In this document: positions 1 to 9,659 of the stretch, in pieces
Layout: every line of letters begins with the position of its first letter
Position numbering within the stretch: the stretch's first letter is position 1
Source: Robertkochia flava
GTDB taxonomy: Bacteria; Bacteroidota; Bacteroidia; Flavobacteriales; Flavobacteriaceae
Direction: 5' to 3'
NCBI RefSeq assembly: GCF_020166515.1
Contig: NZ_JAINZT010000002.1
Coordinates: 1 to 64,000, forward strand
Length of the DNA: 64,000 bases
Notes under the pieces: generated by a model
The model's input: only the letters and a program-made list of their open reading frames with translations
The model's database searches: none
Told to the model about the DNA's origin: nothing
Translations under genes and position numbers: made by a program

Positions 1-120
1 AACTTCCATTCACCTAATTTAACAACATTTCAACCGATTCATTTCTGAAGCATATTCCTACCGCATACTTTTATATCACCATAGCATAAGTAGGTTAAGT
101 TCATGGTAAGATTTGGGGCA

Positions 121-151
121 AAAAAGGCAGATCATTGATCTGCCTTTTTTA
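121..151 (-). terminator. Rho-independent terminator, bidirectional
   Basis: The arms GGCAGATCA and TGATCTGCC (126-134 and 136-144) form a hairpin flanked by an A-run on the left and a T-run on the right. It therefore has a U-tract when read from either strand. It lies 41 bases past the stop of the minus-strand oxidoreductase and can also stop transcripts entering from the left. Confidence 0.85.
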
Positions 152-191
152 TTTTCAACTATGGTTCAGGGTTCCATCCCGATCTACCTTA

Positions 192-1604
192 TCAGATACT
201 GAGCTCCCATCCAGGTCTGTAATCACCCTTAATCCATTCATTCGCCTTTTCAAAATTCATCACCCGCATATCTTCGCCGTTCCAGATTAATTTTTTTCGG
301 CCAGGATAGGTATAGGGCAACCATTGAGAAGTATCTTCGTCCATCACCTTATACTGGAAGGCTTTTATAGCCAGATTCCCCATCAAGACAGCTTCGGTAA
401 GCTTCCCGCCATAGGAGAACGGGGAAGAGGTTTCACCTCCCTTAAGAATAGCATTCACCCAATTCTCACCATGGTTATCACGTTGGCGCTTCAGGTAGGG
501 CTTAGGCAGCTCCCCAACATTGTTTTTATAGATATTAAGTATTCTTGGGTTTGCCGAATAGGTATCTACTACCATTACGCCTTTTTCGCCGTAAAATATG
601 CTTCCGCCTCCACTGGTTCCAATGGTTTCGCCCTCCTGCAATCCTGCCGGGATCTCGGGCATGATACCCCCGTCATACCAATTCACCTTAATATCACCAT
701 CCCGTTCATTTCTGAACTTTAACCGGACCACCGATGAAGGCGGACAGGCATCCATTCGGGGCGACTCCACGAAATCGCCGCTCCAAACGGTGGTACAACT
801 CGCCTCAGCTTCCAGCGGATAGCCCAGACCCAATCCTTTAAAGGGAGATTCCAGAATATGACACCCCATATCACCAAGCGCTCCGGTTCCAAAATCCCAC
901 CAACCTCTCCAGCGAAACGGCAGATAGGCACTGTTATAGGGACGCTTTTTGGCAGGTCCCAACCACAGATCCCAATCCAGGGTTTGGGGCACAGGCTCCG
1001 CGGTTGTAACCTCCTTAAACCCCTGCGGCCACACCGGCCGATTCGTCCAGCAATCTACCCGGGATATCTTTCCCAATACTCCGGATTCCAGCCACTCGGT
1101 AAGGGTGCGGATACCATCCCCTGAACTTCCCTGATTTCCCATCTGGGTAACCAGGTTCTTTTCTTCCGCCACTTTACGCATGAGGCGGGCTTCACTTATA
1201 TTATGAGTAAGGGGCTTCTCTACATAGGCATGTTTTCCCGCATTCATATAGGGCAGGGCAATAGTGGCATGGGTATGATCGGGTGTAGCCACCATTACAG
1301 CATCGATCTCCCCCAGACGTTCGTCATATACTTTTCTGAAATCCTTGTAGCGGGCTGCTTTTCCAAACTTCTCAAAAGTGGCTGCTGCCCTTTTTTCATC
1401 CACATCGCAAAGGGCTACAAATTTGACTTTACGGGTTTTATCGAGCTCGTCTATCACCTGGGCTCCACGCCCTCCCACTCCAAAAGCAGCGACATACACG
1501 GTATCACTCGGTGGAACATGTTTGCCCCCCAATACATGGGAGGGCACAATATACAAGCCGGCAGATCCAGCCGCCACACGTTTTACAAAGGTTCTTCTTT
1601 TCAT
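192..1604 (-). CDS. Gfo/Idh/MocA family oxidoreductase, Tat-exported
   Basis: A 470-residue NAD(P)-dependent oxidoreductase of the Gfo/Idh/MocA superfamily, whose members usually act on sugars or cyclitols. A twin-arginine signal (KRRTFVKR) at residues 2-9 with a hydrophobic stretch after it predicts folded export, as is common for Bacteroidota paralogues. The N-terminal Rossmann fold has a glycine-rich loop (GVGGRGAQ, about residues 43-50). The family EKPL motif with the catalytic-region lysine lies near residue 130, followed by the C-terminal alpha/beta domain. Upstream, a divergent radical SAM gene starts 100 bases away. The gene appears to be transcribed alone and ends in a clear hairpin terminator. 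Substrate cannot be told from sequence; the family call is firm. Confidence 0.93.
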   Translation of the reverse strand: MKRRTFVKRVAAGSAGLYIVPSHVLGGKHVPPSDTVYVAAFGVGGRGAQVIDELDKTRKVKFVALCDVDEKRAAATFEKFGKAARYKDFRKVYDERLGEIDAVMVATPDHTHATIALPYMNAGKHAYVEKPLTHNISEARLMRKVAEEKNLVTQMGNQGSSGDGIRTLTEWLESGVLGKISRVDCWTNRPVWPQGFKEVTTAEPVPQTLDWDLWLGPAKKRPYNSAYLPFRWRGWWDFGTGALGDMGCHILESPFKGLGLGYPLEAEASCTTVWSGDFVESPRMDACPPSSVVRLKFRNERDGDIKVNWYDGGIMPEIPAGLQEGETIGTSGGGSIFYGEKGVMVVDTYSANPRILNIYKNNVGELPKPYLKRQRDNHGENWVNAILKGGETSSPFSYGGKLTEAVLMGNLAIKAFQYKVMDEDTSQWLPYTYPGRKKLIWNGEDMRVMNFEKANEWIKGDYRPGWELSI

Positions 1605-1692
1605 AATTGATTTACAGCAAGTTTAATACAGAAAAAAGGTACAAGAAAATTACCTCGTCTCCAATAAAATTATTTTTTATGGAATATTTCCG

Positions 1693-1700
1693 TATTTTTG
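1693..1700 (+). promoter_or_regulatory. Bacteroidota -7 element (TATTTTTG)
   Basis: An exact TAnnTTTG match ends only 4 bases before the ATG at 1705. Transcription would start at about the start codon, implying a leaderless or nearly leaderless mRNA for the radical SAM gene. I see no clear -33 TTG at the expected distance, so the call rests on the -7 box. Confidence 0.4.
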
Positions 1701-1704
1701 GATT

Positions 1705-2799
1705 ATGTCCAAAACAATTGATACACAAGGCAGGGGTGCACGGATACATCATCCGAACCGTTTTGAAAAACATCACCAGGAATGGGAGGGCGAATATCTC
1801 GAACATTGCCGGAAGGAAGGGGTTTCTGCAGACGATAATAAAACACGGTATTTATTTACGGACCCGAAAAAAATTGTCAATAAGGTAAGCAGTCCCGATG
1901 TAGGCATGTCTTACTCCCTGAATCCTTACCAGGGTTGTGAACACGGATGCATATACTGTTATGCGCGAAATTCTCATGAATACTGGGGGCTGAACGCAGG
2001 ATTGGACTTTGAAAGGACCATCCTGGTAAAGCGAAGGGCACCTCAACTTCTGGAGGATCAGCTACGGGCAAGGAACTGGAAAGCAGAAACCATTGTGCTC
2101 TCAGGAAATACCGACTGTTACCAGCCGGCCGAAAAGAAGTTTCAGCTCACCCGTAAATGCCTGGAGGTATTTCTGAAGTACCAACACCCCGTAGGCATTA
2201 TCACGAAGAATTCCCTGATCACAAGGGACATGGACCTGCTTGAGGAATTGAACGCTAACCATCTGATAACCGTAAATATTTCGAAAACCACCCTGGAAGA
2301 GAAAACGAGAAGATTGCTGGAACCGCGAACCACAACCATTAAAAAGCGGCTGGAAACGGTTACCAGGCTTCGCAATGCCGGGATTCCCGTAACGGTTATG
2401 ATCGCTCCGATAATACCCGGATTAAACAGTCATGAGATCCTCCCGCTTGCCAGGGCAGCAAAAGAAGCAGGTGCCACCGGCATTGCCTATACCGTGGTGC
2501 GCTTAAATGGTGCTCTTGGAACCCTGTTTACCGACTGGGCAAAAAAGGCTATGCCAGACCGTGCTTCCAAGATCCTGTCCCAGATCAAGGAATGTCATGG
2601 CGGCCAGCTTAACGATTCCCGCTTCGGGACAAGAAACAAAGGAGAAGGAGTCATTGCCACACAGATACAGCATCTTATTAAACTGGCACAGCACAAGTAC
2701 TTCAAAGATCAAAAGGCCGTAGTTCTGAATAAGGATGATTTTCAGGAGCGCAGAGCCCACCTTTTACGAAATGAGGGCGATCAGTTAAGTCTGTTCTAA
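1705..2799 (+). CDS. PA0069-family radical SAM protein
   Basis: A 364-residue radical SAM enzyme of the PA0069/Rv2578c type, distantly related to spore photoproduct lyase. The 4Fe-4S motif is CEHGCIYC, near residue 80, inside a segment typical of the family (NPYQG before it, YARNSHEYWG after it). The region NTDCYQPAEKK and a TIM-barrel-like body follow. Family members bind S-adenosylmethionine and a 4Fe-4S cluster, but their reaction is not established. The gene is monocistronic, divergent from the oxidoreductase and convergent with the efflux operon. Length is normal for the family. Confidence 0.93.
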   Translation: MSKTIDTQGRGARIHHPNRFEKHHQEWEGEYLEHCRKEGVSADDNKTRYLFTDPKKIVNKVSSPDVGMSYSLNPYQGCEHGCIYCYARNSHEYWGLNAGLDFERTILVKRRAPQLLEDQLRARNWKAETIVLSGNTDCYQPAEKKFQLTRKCLEVFLKYQHPVGIITKNSLITRDMDLLEELNANHLITVNISKTTLEEKTRRLLEPRTTTIKKRLETVTRLRNAGIPVTVMIAPIIPGLNSHEILPLARAAKEAGATGIAYTVVRLNGALGTLFTDWAKKAMPDRASKILSQIKECHGGQLNDSRFGTRNKGEGVIATQIQHLIKLAQHKYFKDQKAVVLNKDDFQERRAHLLRNEGDQLSLF

Positions 2800-2800
2800 A

Positions 2801-2828
2801 AAAAAAGCTGCCGGAAACATCCGGCAGC
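2801..2828 (-). terminator. Terminator of the RND efflux operon
   Basis: GCTGCCGGA (2807-2815), loop AACA, TCCGGCAGC (2820-2828). The A-run at 2798-2806 becomes the U-tract on the minus strand, so this terminates the leftward efflux operon. The rightward side lacks a strong T-run. Confidence 0.85.
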
Positions 2829-2857
2829 CTTCCACAATTAAATTAAAAAACAAATAT

Positions 2858-5800
2858 TTAAACCAATACCGCTTCTTCCTTTTCCACTTCTACCTCTTCC
2901 TGAGGCTTTCCGTTACGCAAATCATAGATCCACGTTTTCAACCTGTATGAAAGATAGAACAGCACAGGAACAATGATCAGGGTAAGGAAGGTAGCAACGA
3001 TCAATCCGAAAATCACCGTCCAGGCCAAAGGCCCCCAGAAAATCACATTATCTCCTCCGATGTATATCTGCGGATCAAGGGTTGTGAACAGCGAAAAGAA
3101 ATCAATGTTCAAACCAATGGCCAGCGGGATAAGCCCTAAGATGGTGGTTATCGCTGTAAGGATCACGGGACGTAATCTCGCTCTTCCCCCTTCCAGGATC
3201 ACCGCTTTCAGATCATCTGTTGAAAGATAGGCTTCCTCCGCCATCCCAAGTTGTATTTTTTTACGATCGATCAGGATCTGGGTATAATCCAGTAGCACCA
3301 CCCCATTGTTCACCACGATCCCGGCAAGGGAAATAATACCCATCATGGTCATCATTATAACAAAGGGCCATCCGGTGATCATCAATCCTCCAAAAACTCC
3401 TATAAAGCTCAGGAAGATCGCGAGCATTATTATGGTGGGTTTTGAAATGGAGCTGAACTGGAAGACCAGCAGAAACATAATAAGTCCCAACCCGGCAAAG
3501 AAAGCACTCATCAGGAACTGCATTTGCTTGTTCTGTTCTTCGATTTGCCCCGTATAGTCTACAGTAACGTTATCGGGAACATCATACCCCTGCATTTCTT
3601 TTCGGATCCTGTTCACTACTGACTGTGCATCGGTAAATCCGGGTTGCAATCCGGAATATACGGTTACCACTCTTTTCAGGTCGTTGTGTTTGATCGCACT
3701 AAAAGAAGAGGTGTTTTTCTGTGATGCCACTGCAGAAACCGGGATCTCCTTGATTTGTCCGGATGCCGGATCCCTGAAGATAATGTTCTGGTTGAACAGT
3801 GCACTTTTGTCGTACCGCAGGTCCTGATTAAAGCGGATGTAGATATCGTAATCTTCTCCATCTTCCTTGTAGATCCCGGCCTTTTCTCCGAAAAGGGATC
3901 TTCGGAGCTGATTACCCACCTGCCCCACAGACACTCCAAGTTCGCCGGCCTTCTGACGGTCGACCTCTACCTGCATGGAAGGTTTCCCTTTATTCACGTC
4001 TACCTTCAGCTCTTCCACACCGGCAATATTGCGGGTATTGAGAAAGCTCACCATACCTTCTGCGGTTTGAATGAGCTCGTTATAATTATCTCCGGAGAGC
4101 TCTATGTTGATCGGATATCCTGCCGGAGGACCTACCGCATCCTTTTCCACAGAGATCGCCACCCCGGGATAAATCCCTTTGAGGTCTTCTTGTATTTTTG
4201 CACGCAGGCCTTCGCTATCCTTTCCGCGTCTGAACTTGAATTCACGCATAGTGGCCTTGATCTTGGCCCGATGCGGCATTTCTGCAACAGAACCTCCGTC
4301 AGTCATCGGGTTGCCGGCCCCTTCTCCGACCTGGGAAACCGCACTTTCGGTCATGAAGTTGTACCCCTTATCAAGGTACTCCTCATCATTAATGATGGCA
4401 TAAACGCGTTCTTCGATCTCCTTGGTGAGCTTGTTGGTCTTTTCAATATCCGTACCCTGGGGATATTCTATATATACAATAATCTGGTTTGGCCTGTTAT
4501 CCGGGAAAAACTCCACCTTGGTTCTTCCACTTTGAAGCGACGAGCCAAACAAAACAAAGACCAGGATAAGCAACCCGAAGATACCGCCAACAAATGCTGT
4601 GGGCTTCCAGCCGTCGAGAGCAAAGGCAAGGCTGCGCTGGTAAAATGATTCCATGGCAGAAAGCACTTTCCTCCTGAACCAATCTGCAGCACCCTTAATA
4701 AAGTACCTGTACAACCAGAACAATACAGCCGTCAGGATCATCAGGGAGCCTAAACCGCGAACGGGACCTCCAAAAACCATAATAAAGATTCCCGGTACAC
4801 CCAGGATGATACTTAACAGGATCAATTGCTTTCTGGTGAGCACCTTTTCCCCGGTTTGCATGAATTGAGAAACCAGGGCAGAATTCATAAAGATCGCTAC
4901 AAACAGAGAAGACCCTAATACGACAGAAAGCGTGATGGGGAAGAATTTCATGAATTCTCCCATTACTCCGGGCCATAAGGCAAGAGGTACGAAAGCAGCT
5001 ACGGTTGTTGCAGTAGAAATGATAATGGGAACAGCGATCTCACCGATTCCTTTTTTGGCAGCCTCCATTCTGGACATGCCCTCTTCATCCATAAGCCGGT
5101 ATACATTTTCAACGACCACTATCCCGTTATCCACCAGCATTCCAAGCCCCATGATGAGTCCGAAGAGGATCATGGTGTTCAGGGTATAACCCAATCCCTG
5201 GAGGATCATAAAACTCATAAACATAGACATCGGGATGGCAAACCCTACGAACAATGCATTCCGGAACCCCAGGAAGAACATCAGTACCCCGACCACAAGA
5301 ATAACCCCGAAAATAATGTTATTTACCAGGTCGTTTACCTGGTTTAATGTTTTCTGAGACTGGTTATTCGCAATAGACACCTTGAGGTCCCGCGGAAAAT
5401 ATTCTGATTCTGCCTTTCGAATAAGATCATCAATCTTATTTGCGGCTTCGATCATATTCTTTCCTGCCCGCTTTTTCACATCGAGCATGACAACACTCGC
5501 TCCGAATTCCCGGGCATAGGTGGTTTTATCTTCCTCCTTAAACCGAACCGAGGCGATATCGCGCAAATACACAGCCCCGTTTTGAGATTTCACCACAAAG
5601 TTTTCCAGTTCTGAGGGATCTTCGATCTCTCCCAGGATCCTTATGGTTCGGCGTTGATCGCTCTTCACCATATTCCCTGCAGACATGGTCACATTTCCAT
5701 TTCGAATGGCAGCAAGCACATCATCAAAGCTCACCTTGGCTGCCATCATCTTATAGATATCTACAGCAACCTCTACCTCCTTATCCTGTGCCCCACGTAT

Positions 5801-6370
5801 ATCGGCCTGTTTGATCTCAGGAAGCTCCTCTACCTTATCTTGCAGGTATTCTGCAAATTCCTTCAGCTTCCCTACCGGGTAATTCCCGCTAAGGTTGATA
5901 TTGAGGATGGGGATTTCCTCCGAAAGGTTCAGGTCAAAAACATTAGGCTCCACTTTAGCCCCGTTAAAAACAGGCCAGTCTTCACTAGCCGTTTTTGAAT
6001 CGACCTCATCCTTCACCTTTTGTTTGGCAGTCTCTACAGAGATGTGCTCATCGAATTCCACCGTTATGATGGAATAGTCTTCCTGGGAAGTGGATACAAT
6101 CTCCACCACATTGCTCACGTTCTTGAGTTCCTCTTCTACCGGGTCGGTTATAAGCCTCTCGATATCTTCAGAGGTATTCCCCGGATATAGCGTACTGATA
6201 TAGATCTTTGTTTCCTTAACCTCCGGAAAGTTCTCCCTTGGCATTCCAAAATATGCAGAAAGGCCCAGCACCAGGAACAGTGCGATCAATACATAAATAG
6301 TGGTTTTATTTTCAATCGCCCAGGAGGAGAGTGCAAACTCCTTCTCAGCATTCTTCTCTATCCTGCTCAT
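2858..6370 (-). CDS. Efflux RND transporter permease subunit (AcrB/CusA-like)
   Basis: An inner-membrane proton-driven efflux pump of 1170 residues, slightly longer than the usual 1020-1050. It shows the RND pattern: one N-terminal membrane helix (about residues 27-46), a large periplasmic porter loop, then helices TM2-TM6, with the pattern repeated in the second half. The proton-relay region in TM4 reads GLGMLVDNGIVVVENVYR, with the conserved Asp. The C-terminal half has SLAGIVVNNGVVLLDY. An acidic C-terminal tail (EEVEVEKEEAV) is present. It is the last gene of the TetR-TolC-MFP-RND operon, 7 bases from the adaptor gene. Drug or metal specificity cannot be decided. Confidence 0.95.
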   Translation of the reverse strand: MSRIEKNAEKEFALSSWAIENKTTIYVLIALFLVLGLSAYFGMPRENFPEVKETKIYISTLYPGNTSEDIERLITDPVEEELKNVSNVVEIVSTSQEDYSIITVEFDEHISVETAKQKVKDEVDSKTASEDWPVFNGAKVEPNVFDLNLSEEIPILNINLSGNYPVGKLKEFAEYLQDKVEELPEIKQADIRGAQDKEVEVAVDIYKMMAAKVSFDDVLAAIRNGNVTMSAGNMVKSDQRRTIRILGEIEDPSELENFVVKSQNGAVYLRDIASVRFKEEDKTTYAREFGASVVMLDVKKRAGKNMIEAANKIDDLIRKAESEYFPRDLKVSIANNQSQKTLNQVNDLVNNIIFGVILVVGVLMFFLGFRNALFVGFAIPMSMFMSFMILQGLGYTLNTMILFGLIMGLGMLVDNGIVVVENVYRLMDEEGMSRMEAAKKGIGEIAVPIIISTATTVAAFVPLALWPGVMGEFMKFFPITLSVVLGSSLFVAIFMNSALVSQFMQTGEKVLTRKQLILLSIILGVPGIFIMVFGGPVRGLGSLMILTAVLFWLYRYFIKGAADWFRRKVLSAMESFYQRSLAFALDGWKPTAFVGGIFGLLILVFVLFGSSLQSGRTKVEFFPDNRPNQIIVYIEYPQGTDIEKTNKLTKEIEERVYAIINDEEYLDKGYNFMTESAVSQVGEGAGNPMTDGGSVAEMPHRAKIKATMREFKFRRGKDSEGLRAKIQEDLKGIYPGVAISVEKDAVGPPAGYPINIELSGDNYNELIQTAEGMVSFLNTRNIAGVEELKVDVNKGKPSMQVEVDRQKAGELGVSVGQVGNQLRRSLFGEKAGIYKEDGEDYDIYIRFNQDLRYDKSALFNQNIIFRDPASGQIKEIPVSAVASQKNTSSFSAIKHNDLKRVVTVYSGLQPGFTDAQSVVNRIRKEMQGYDVPDNVTVDYTGQIEEQNKQMQFLMSAFFAGLGLIMFLLVFQFSSISKPTIIMLAIFLSFIGVFGGLMITGWPFVIMMTMMGIISLAGIVVNNGVVLLDYTQILIDRKKIQLGMAEEAYLSTDDLKAVILEGGRARLRPVILTAITTILGLIPLAIGLNIDFFSLFTTLDPQIYIGGDNVIFWGPLAWTVIFGLIVATFLTLIIVPVLFYLSYRLKTWIYDLRNGKPQEEVEVEKEEAVLV

Positions 6371-6377
6371 GTTTTCC

Positions 6378-7538
6378 TTAATTTAAAATCCTTACTTTCT
6401 GATCAGGAAGCAAACTCCTGGCTCCCTCGCCTATCACAGCATCTCCGGCATCGATTCCTTCCAGGATCTCTACCATATCACCCTGCGTTCTTCCCACTTT
6501 CACCACGGTCTGCTTAACTACAGCCCTGTTTTGTTGATCCCTGTTGATAGCCAGATACACATACTGCTCTCCTTCGGCATTCTCAGTGATCACGCTTTGC
6601 GGAATCAAAATAGCATCGGGATTGGTGTAGTCGTTAATATACACCCTGGCTGTCAGGTTTGGCTTCACCAGTCCGTTAAGCGCAGGCACTCCTACCTCCA
6701 CTCTAAAGGTTCGGTTCGTTGGTTTTATAAAATCACTTACCTGCCTTACACTGGTTTCCACCTCTTTCCCCAACACCGGAAAAAAGACCTTAACTGTGGT
6801 TCCGCTTTTAATATGCGGGAGGTAAATCTCTGGTACTTCCACCTCTACATACATATCCTCCAGGCTCACCAGGCGAATAACCGGCATACCCGGAGCAAGA
6901 TTGGTACCCGGATCGGCGATGATCTCATCTACCGTACCCGAAAATGGAGCGGTAATCCTTGTCTTGGCCAGTTGGTTCTGCAATTGTGTTACAGCGTTGG
7001 CTGCACTTTCATACTGTGTTTTTGCCTGGAGGTACTGAATCTCTGATCCGATCTTCTGATCCCAAAGTCTTTTCTGGCGTTGGTAAGTGGTCTCTGCGAG
7101 ATCGGCCTGGGCCTCTAATTGTGCTAACTGAGCCTCCAGTCCTCCATCGTCAAGAACTGCAAGTACCTGACCTTTGGCAACGCGCTCCCCCTCTTTTACA
7201 AGGAGTTGCTTCAGAATACCGGAAAACTCAGCATTCAGCACGAGATTCTTTCTGGTAGCCACATTACCCTGTAATTCCACATAATGGCTAAATACGGTAT
7301 CCTGAACATCCAGGGCAGAGACCAGGGCCAGTTTCTGAACCGTATCCACAGAAGCTATGGCACGTTCCAGTCGTGCTATCCGACCATTTAAAGAATCCCG
7401 TTCGGCCAGGAGCGTCTCTTTTTTAGCCCTGAGTTTATCGAGATCGCCGGTAGAAATCACCTCATCAACCGAATTTCCACCACCGCCGCAGGCGGTTAGC
7501 AGTACCATCAAAGCGCTGAGTATTATTAGTTTTTTCAT
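6378..7538 (-). CDS. RND efflux periplasmic adaptor subunit (MFP lipoprotein)
   Basis: A 386-residue membrane-fusion protein that bridges the inner-membrane pump and the TolC-like channel. A lipobox (LLTACG, Cys at about 17) marks it as a lipoprotein. An N-terminal coiled-coil stretch (about residues 30-65) precedes the barrel-sandwich/lipoyl half (GILKQLLVKEGERVAKGQVLAVLDD). A helical hairpin, the second lipoyl half (AKTRITAPFSGTVDEI) and the beta-barrel and membrane-proximal domains follow. It is co-transcribed between the TolC and RND genes, with gaps of 28 and 7 bases. Confidence 0.95.
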   Translation of the reverse strand: MKKLIILSALMVLLTACGGGGNSVDEVISTGDLDKLRAKKETLLAERDSLNGRIARLERAIASVDTVQKLALVSALDVQDTVFSHYVELQGNVATRKNLVLNAEFSGILKQLLVKEGERVAKGQVLAVLDDGGLEAQLAQLEAQADLAETTYQRQKRLWDQKIGSEIQYLQAKTQYESAANAVTQLQNQLAKTRITAPFSGTVDEIIADPGTNLAPGMPVIRLVSLEDMYVEVEVPEIYLPHIKSGTTVKVFFPVLGKEVETSVRQVSDFIKPTNRTFRVEVGVPALNGLVKPNLTARVYINDYTNPDAILIPQSVITENAEGEQYVYLAINRDQQNRAVVKQTVVKVGRTQGDMVEILEGIDAGDAVIGEGARSLLPDQKVRILN

Positions 7539-7566
7539 TTTTCTTTTTCTGTTTTTTAAGCAATTT

Positions 7567-8919
7567 TTAGTTGTCGATTCTTAAGTCGGGAGTATTGATA
7601 ATAGTTTCAAGCTCTGCCCTGGCATTGATCACATCCAGCATGGACATAATGTATTCTTCCTGGGCACGGTATAACTGGGTTTGGGCCTGACGAAGCTCAA
7701 AACTACTTCCTATACCTTCCCTCAACTTAACCTGATTCTTTCCTTCGATGCGCTCGGCCAGGTCCAGGTTTTGCCTGGAGGTATCAAACTTCTCCACCGC
7801 ATATCTGAAATTACTCCTGGCCCGGTTATATTCCAGCTCAATCTGCTGGGTAGCCTGGGTAAAGCTGGTTTTAGACTGTTCAAGGGCGATCTTTGCCTGC
7901 TGGGTTCTGGCACTTCGCATCAGGGAGCTGAATATGGGAATGTTCAGGCTTACCCCAAGGACCGAACTCTGATACCATGGTGTTTCCCGATTCAGGAATA
8001 TAAAATCCTGATCAAAGGCGGTGGTTCCATAATTCACAAAGGCATTCAAACTGGGCAGCGCCCTGCTTTTTTCCAGTTTTAACTCCAATTCCCTTTGTTC
8101 GGTCAGGTTTTTTGCGATCTTGAAATCTACATTAGACTCCGGATTAAAATCTTCCTGTAGAATCGCTGCCGTCATATTTCGCATGGCCAGGACACCCAGG
8201 TCGTCTTCCAGGACTACCTCAGCCTCTACGGGGATCCCTAGGGTAATATTGAGCATCTCCTCTGCAATGCCCTGCATCCGGATAGAATTGCTTAATTCGG
8301 TCTGGATCTGTAAAAAGGTGATCTGCAATTGCTCCACCGTTTCTTCTTCTGCCAAACCATTTTCAAAGGTTACCGTGGCTTCTCTCAGGTTTTCTTCCAG
8401 GGTTGCGCGGTCCTTTTCCAGGATATCTACCCGCTCCCGGGTCACCAAAACACTACCATAGGCATTGATCACCGCCTTTCTTACCTCGAGCCGTGTCTTT
8501 TCATTTGCATTTTCGTTGTAATCCAGAAAGGTGGATGCAGCTTCCAAACCAACAAGGTATGACCCGTCGAATATCAATTGCCTTAACGTAGCTGTGGCAT
8601 TCATTTGCTGGCGTACCCCGAAAACCACCGGAATAAACTCGCCGGGCTCTCCCCCAAAAAATTCTGCGGGAATAGGTGAAACAGGTTGCTTTAACTGATT
8701 TTGGTAATCCACTGTACCATCGATCTGAGGCAGACCTGCAGCAGTGGTCTCCCATTTTTGTTTTAAGGCCCTGGCGACATCCCTTCGGGAATTCAACGCC
8801 GTATAACTGCTGTCTAAAGCAAAGTTTATAGCCTCTTCCATGGTGAAACTGTATTGTTTTTGTTGTGCCTGCACCTGGAACAACGAAATGAATAAACCTA
8901 TGATCAGGCATTTTTTCAT
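7567..8919 (-). CDS. TolC family outer membrane efflux protein
   Basis: A 450-residue outer membrane factor with an N-terminal signal peptide (MKKCLIIGLFISLFQVQAQ). Two repeats of long alpha-helical segments are visible, typical of the TolC periplasmic tunnel; the second contains QAQTQLYRAQEEYI near the end. It forms the outer-membrane exit of the tripartite pump encoded downstream. Its start overlaps the TetR stop by 4 bases (ATGA), indicating translational coupling. Confidence 0.94.
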   Translation of the reverse strand: MKKCLIIGLFISLFQVQAQQKQYSFTMEEAINFALDSSYTALNSRRDVARALKQKWETTAAGLPQIDGTVDYQNQLKQPVSPIPAEFFGGEPGEFIPVVFGVRQQMNATATLRQLIFDGSYLVGLEAASTFLDYNENANEKTRLEVRKAVINAYGSVLVTRERVDILEKDRATLEENLREATVTFENGLAEEETVEQLQITFLQIQTELSNSIRMQGIAEEMLNITLGIPVEAEVVLEDDLGVLAMRNMTAAILQEDFNPESNVDFKIAKNLTEQRELELKLEKSRALPSLNAFVNYGTTAFDQDFIFLNRETPWYQSSVLGVSLNIPIFSSLMRSARTQQAKIALEQSKTSFTQATQQIELEYNRARSNFRYAVEKFDTSRQNLDLAERIEGKNQVKLREGIGSSFELRQAQTQLYRAQEEYIMSMLDVINARAELETIINTPDLRIDN

Positions 8920-9530
8920 TGCTGAATTGTTTTTTCTTCGTTTATAAATTGATTGAGTTCGAGGAGTCCCTTGGGGGTTACAATGGCCCTGAGGTGATAT
9001 TCCAGAAACAGGGTTGTGAGATACTGAATGGAGTGATTTTCATTCGGAAACAGCTCTTCATCCTTAATACTGTTCATCCCGGAAATGTAAATCCTGGAAA
9101 TAAAGAAAACATCAATATCATCCCTGAACAGCCCCATGGCGATACCCCGATGCAGATTTTCGGTCACGCTTTCGATCATGACGTTATACTGCTTCTGTAT
9201 CAATTGGGTAAAAAGTTTAGGGTAAAACTTCTTTAACTGGTTATAGGGCGAAGAACTCTCATTCTTCAGATGTTCACGCACCACCTTTTTAATCTCGTAC
9301 AATTCCCGGATCGGACTCTTATCCTGACCGCAAACGCGGTCAATTTCTGAACAGATGGTTTCGAAAACATAGAACACCGATGCCTCCACCAGCTCGGTCT
9401 TGTTTCTGTAATGCTGATATATGGTCTTTTTTGAAATGCCCAGTTGGGCAGCAATCTCGTCCATGGTCACGCTCTTGAATCCGTAATGCAAGAACATTTC
9501 AGCACTTTTGTTTAAAATAATTTCCCTCAT
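8916..9530 (-). CDS. TetR/AcrR family transcriptional regulator
   Basis: A 204-residue regulator with the TetR N-terminal helix-turn-helix (VTMDEIAAQLGISKKTIYQHYRNK, written here as the span about residues 22-45) and a variable ligand-binding C-terminal domain. It is the first gene of the efflux operon, so it most likely represses its own operon until an effector binds. A perfect 9-bp inverted repeat lies just upstream in the promoter. The effector is unknown. Confidence 0.94.
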   Translation of the reverse strand: MREIILNKSAEMFLHYGFKSVTMDEIAAQLGISKKTIYQHYRNKTELVEASVFYVFETICSEIDRVCGQDKSPIRELYEIKKVVREHLKNESSSPYNQLKKFYPKLFTQLIQKQYNVMIESVTENLHRGIAMGLFRDDIDVFFISRIYISGMNSIKDEELFPNENHSIQYLTTLFLEYHLRAIVTPKGLLELNQFINEEKTIQQ

Positions 9531-9538
9531 ATTGAACG

Positions 9539-9579
9539 CAAAGTTAACTCAGGAAACTTTAAAAACTTAAAAAGTTTCC
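9539..9579 (-). promoter_or_regulatory. Promoter and candidate TetR operator of the efflux operon
   Basis: On the minus strand TAACTTTG (9546-9539) is an exact -7 box, 9 bases from the TetR ATG. Directly upstream is a perfect inverted repeat, GGAAACTTT at 9552-9560 and AAAGTTTCC at 9571-9579, with a 10-base spacer. It would cover the -13 to -40 zone, where a repressor blocks RNA polymerase. The regulator-to-site link is inferred from position. Confidence 0.65.
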
Positions 9580-9659
9580 AACGTTTTACAATTATTTAAC
9601 ATTGCATTGTTTAAGGCTGAAATAATGAATTGTGGTATTTTAGCTGAAAAATTGTGAGC

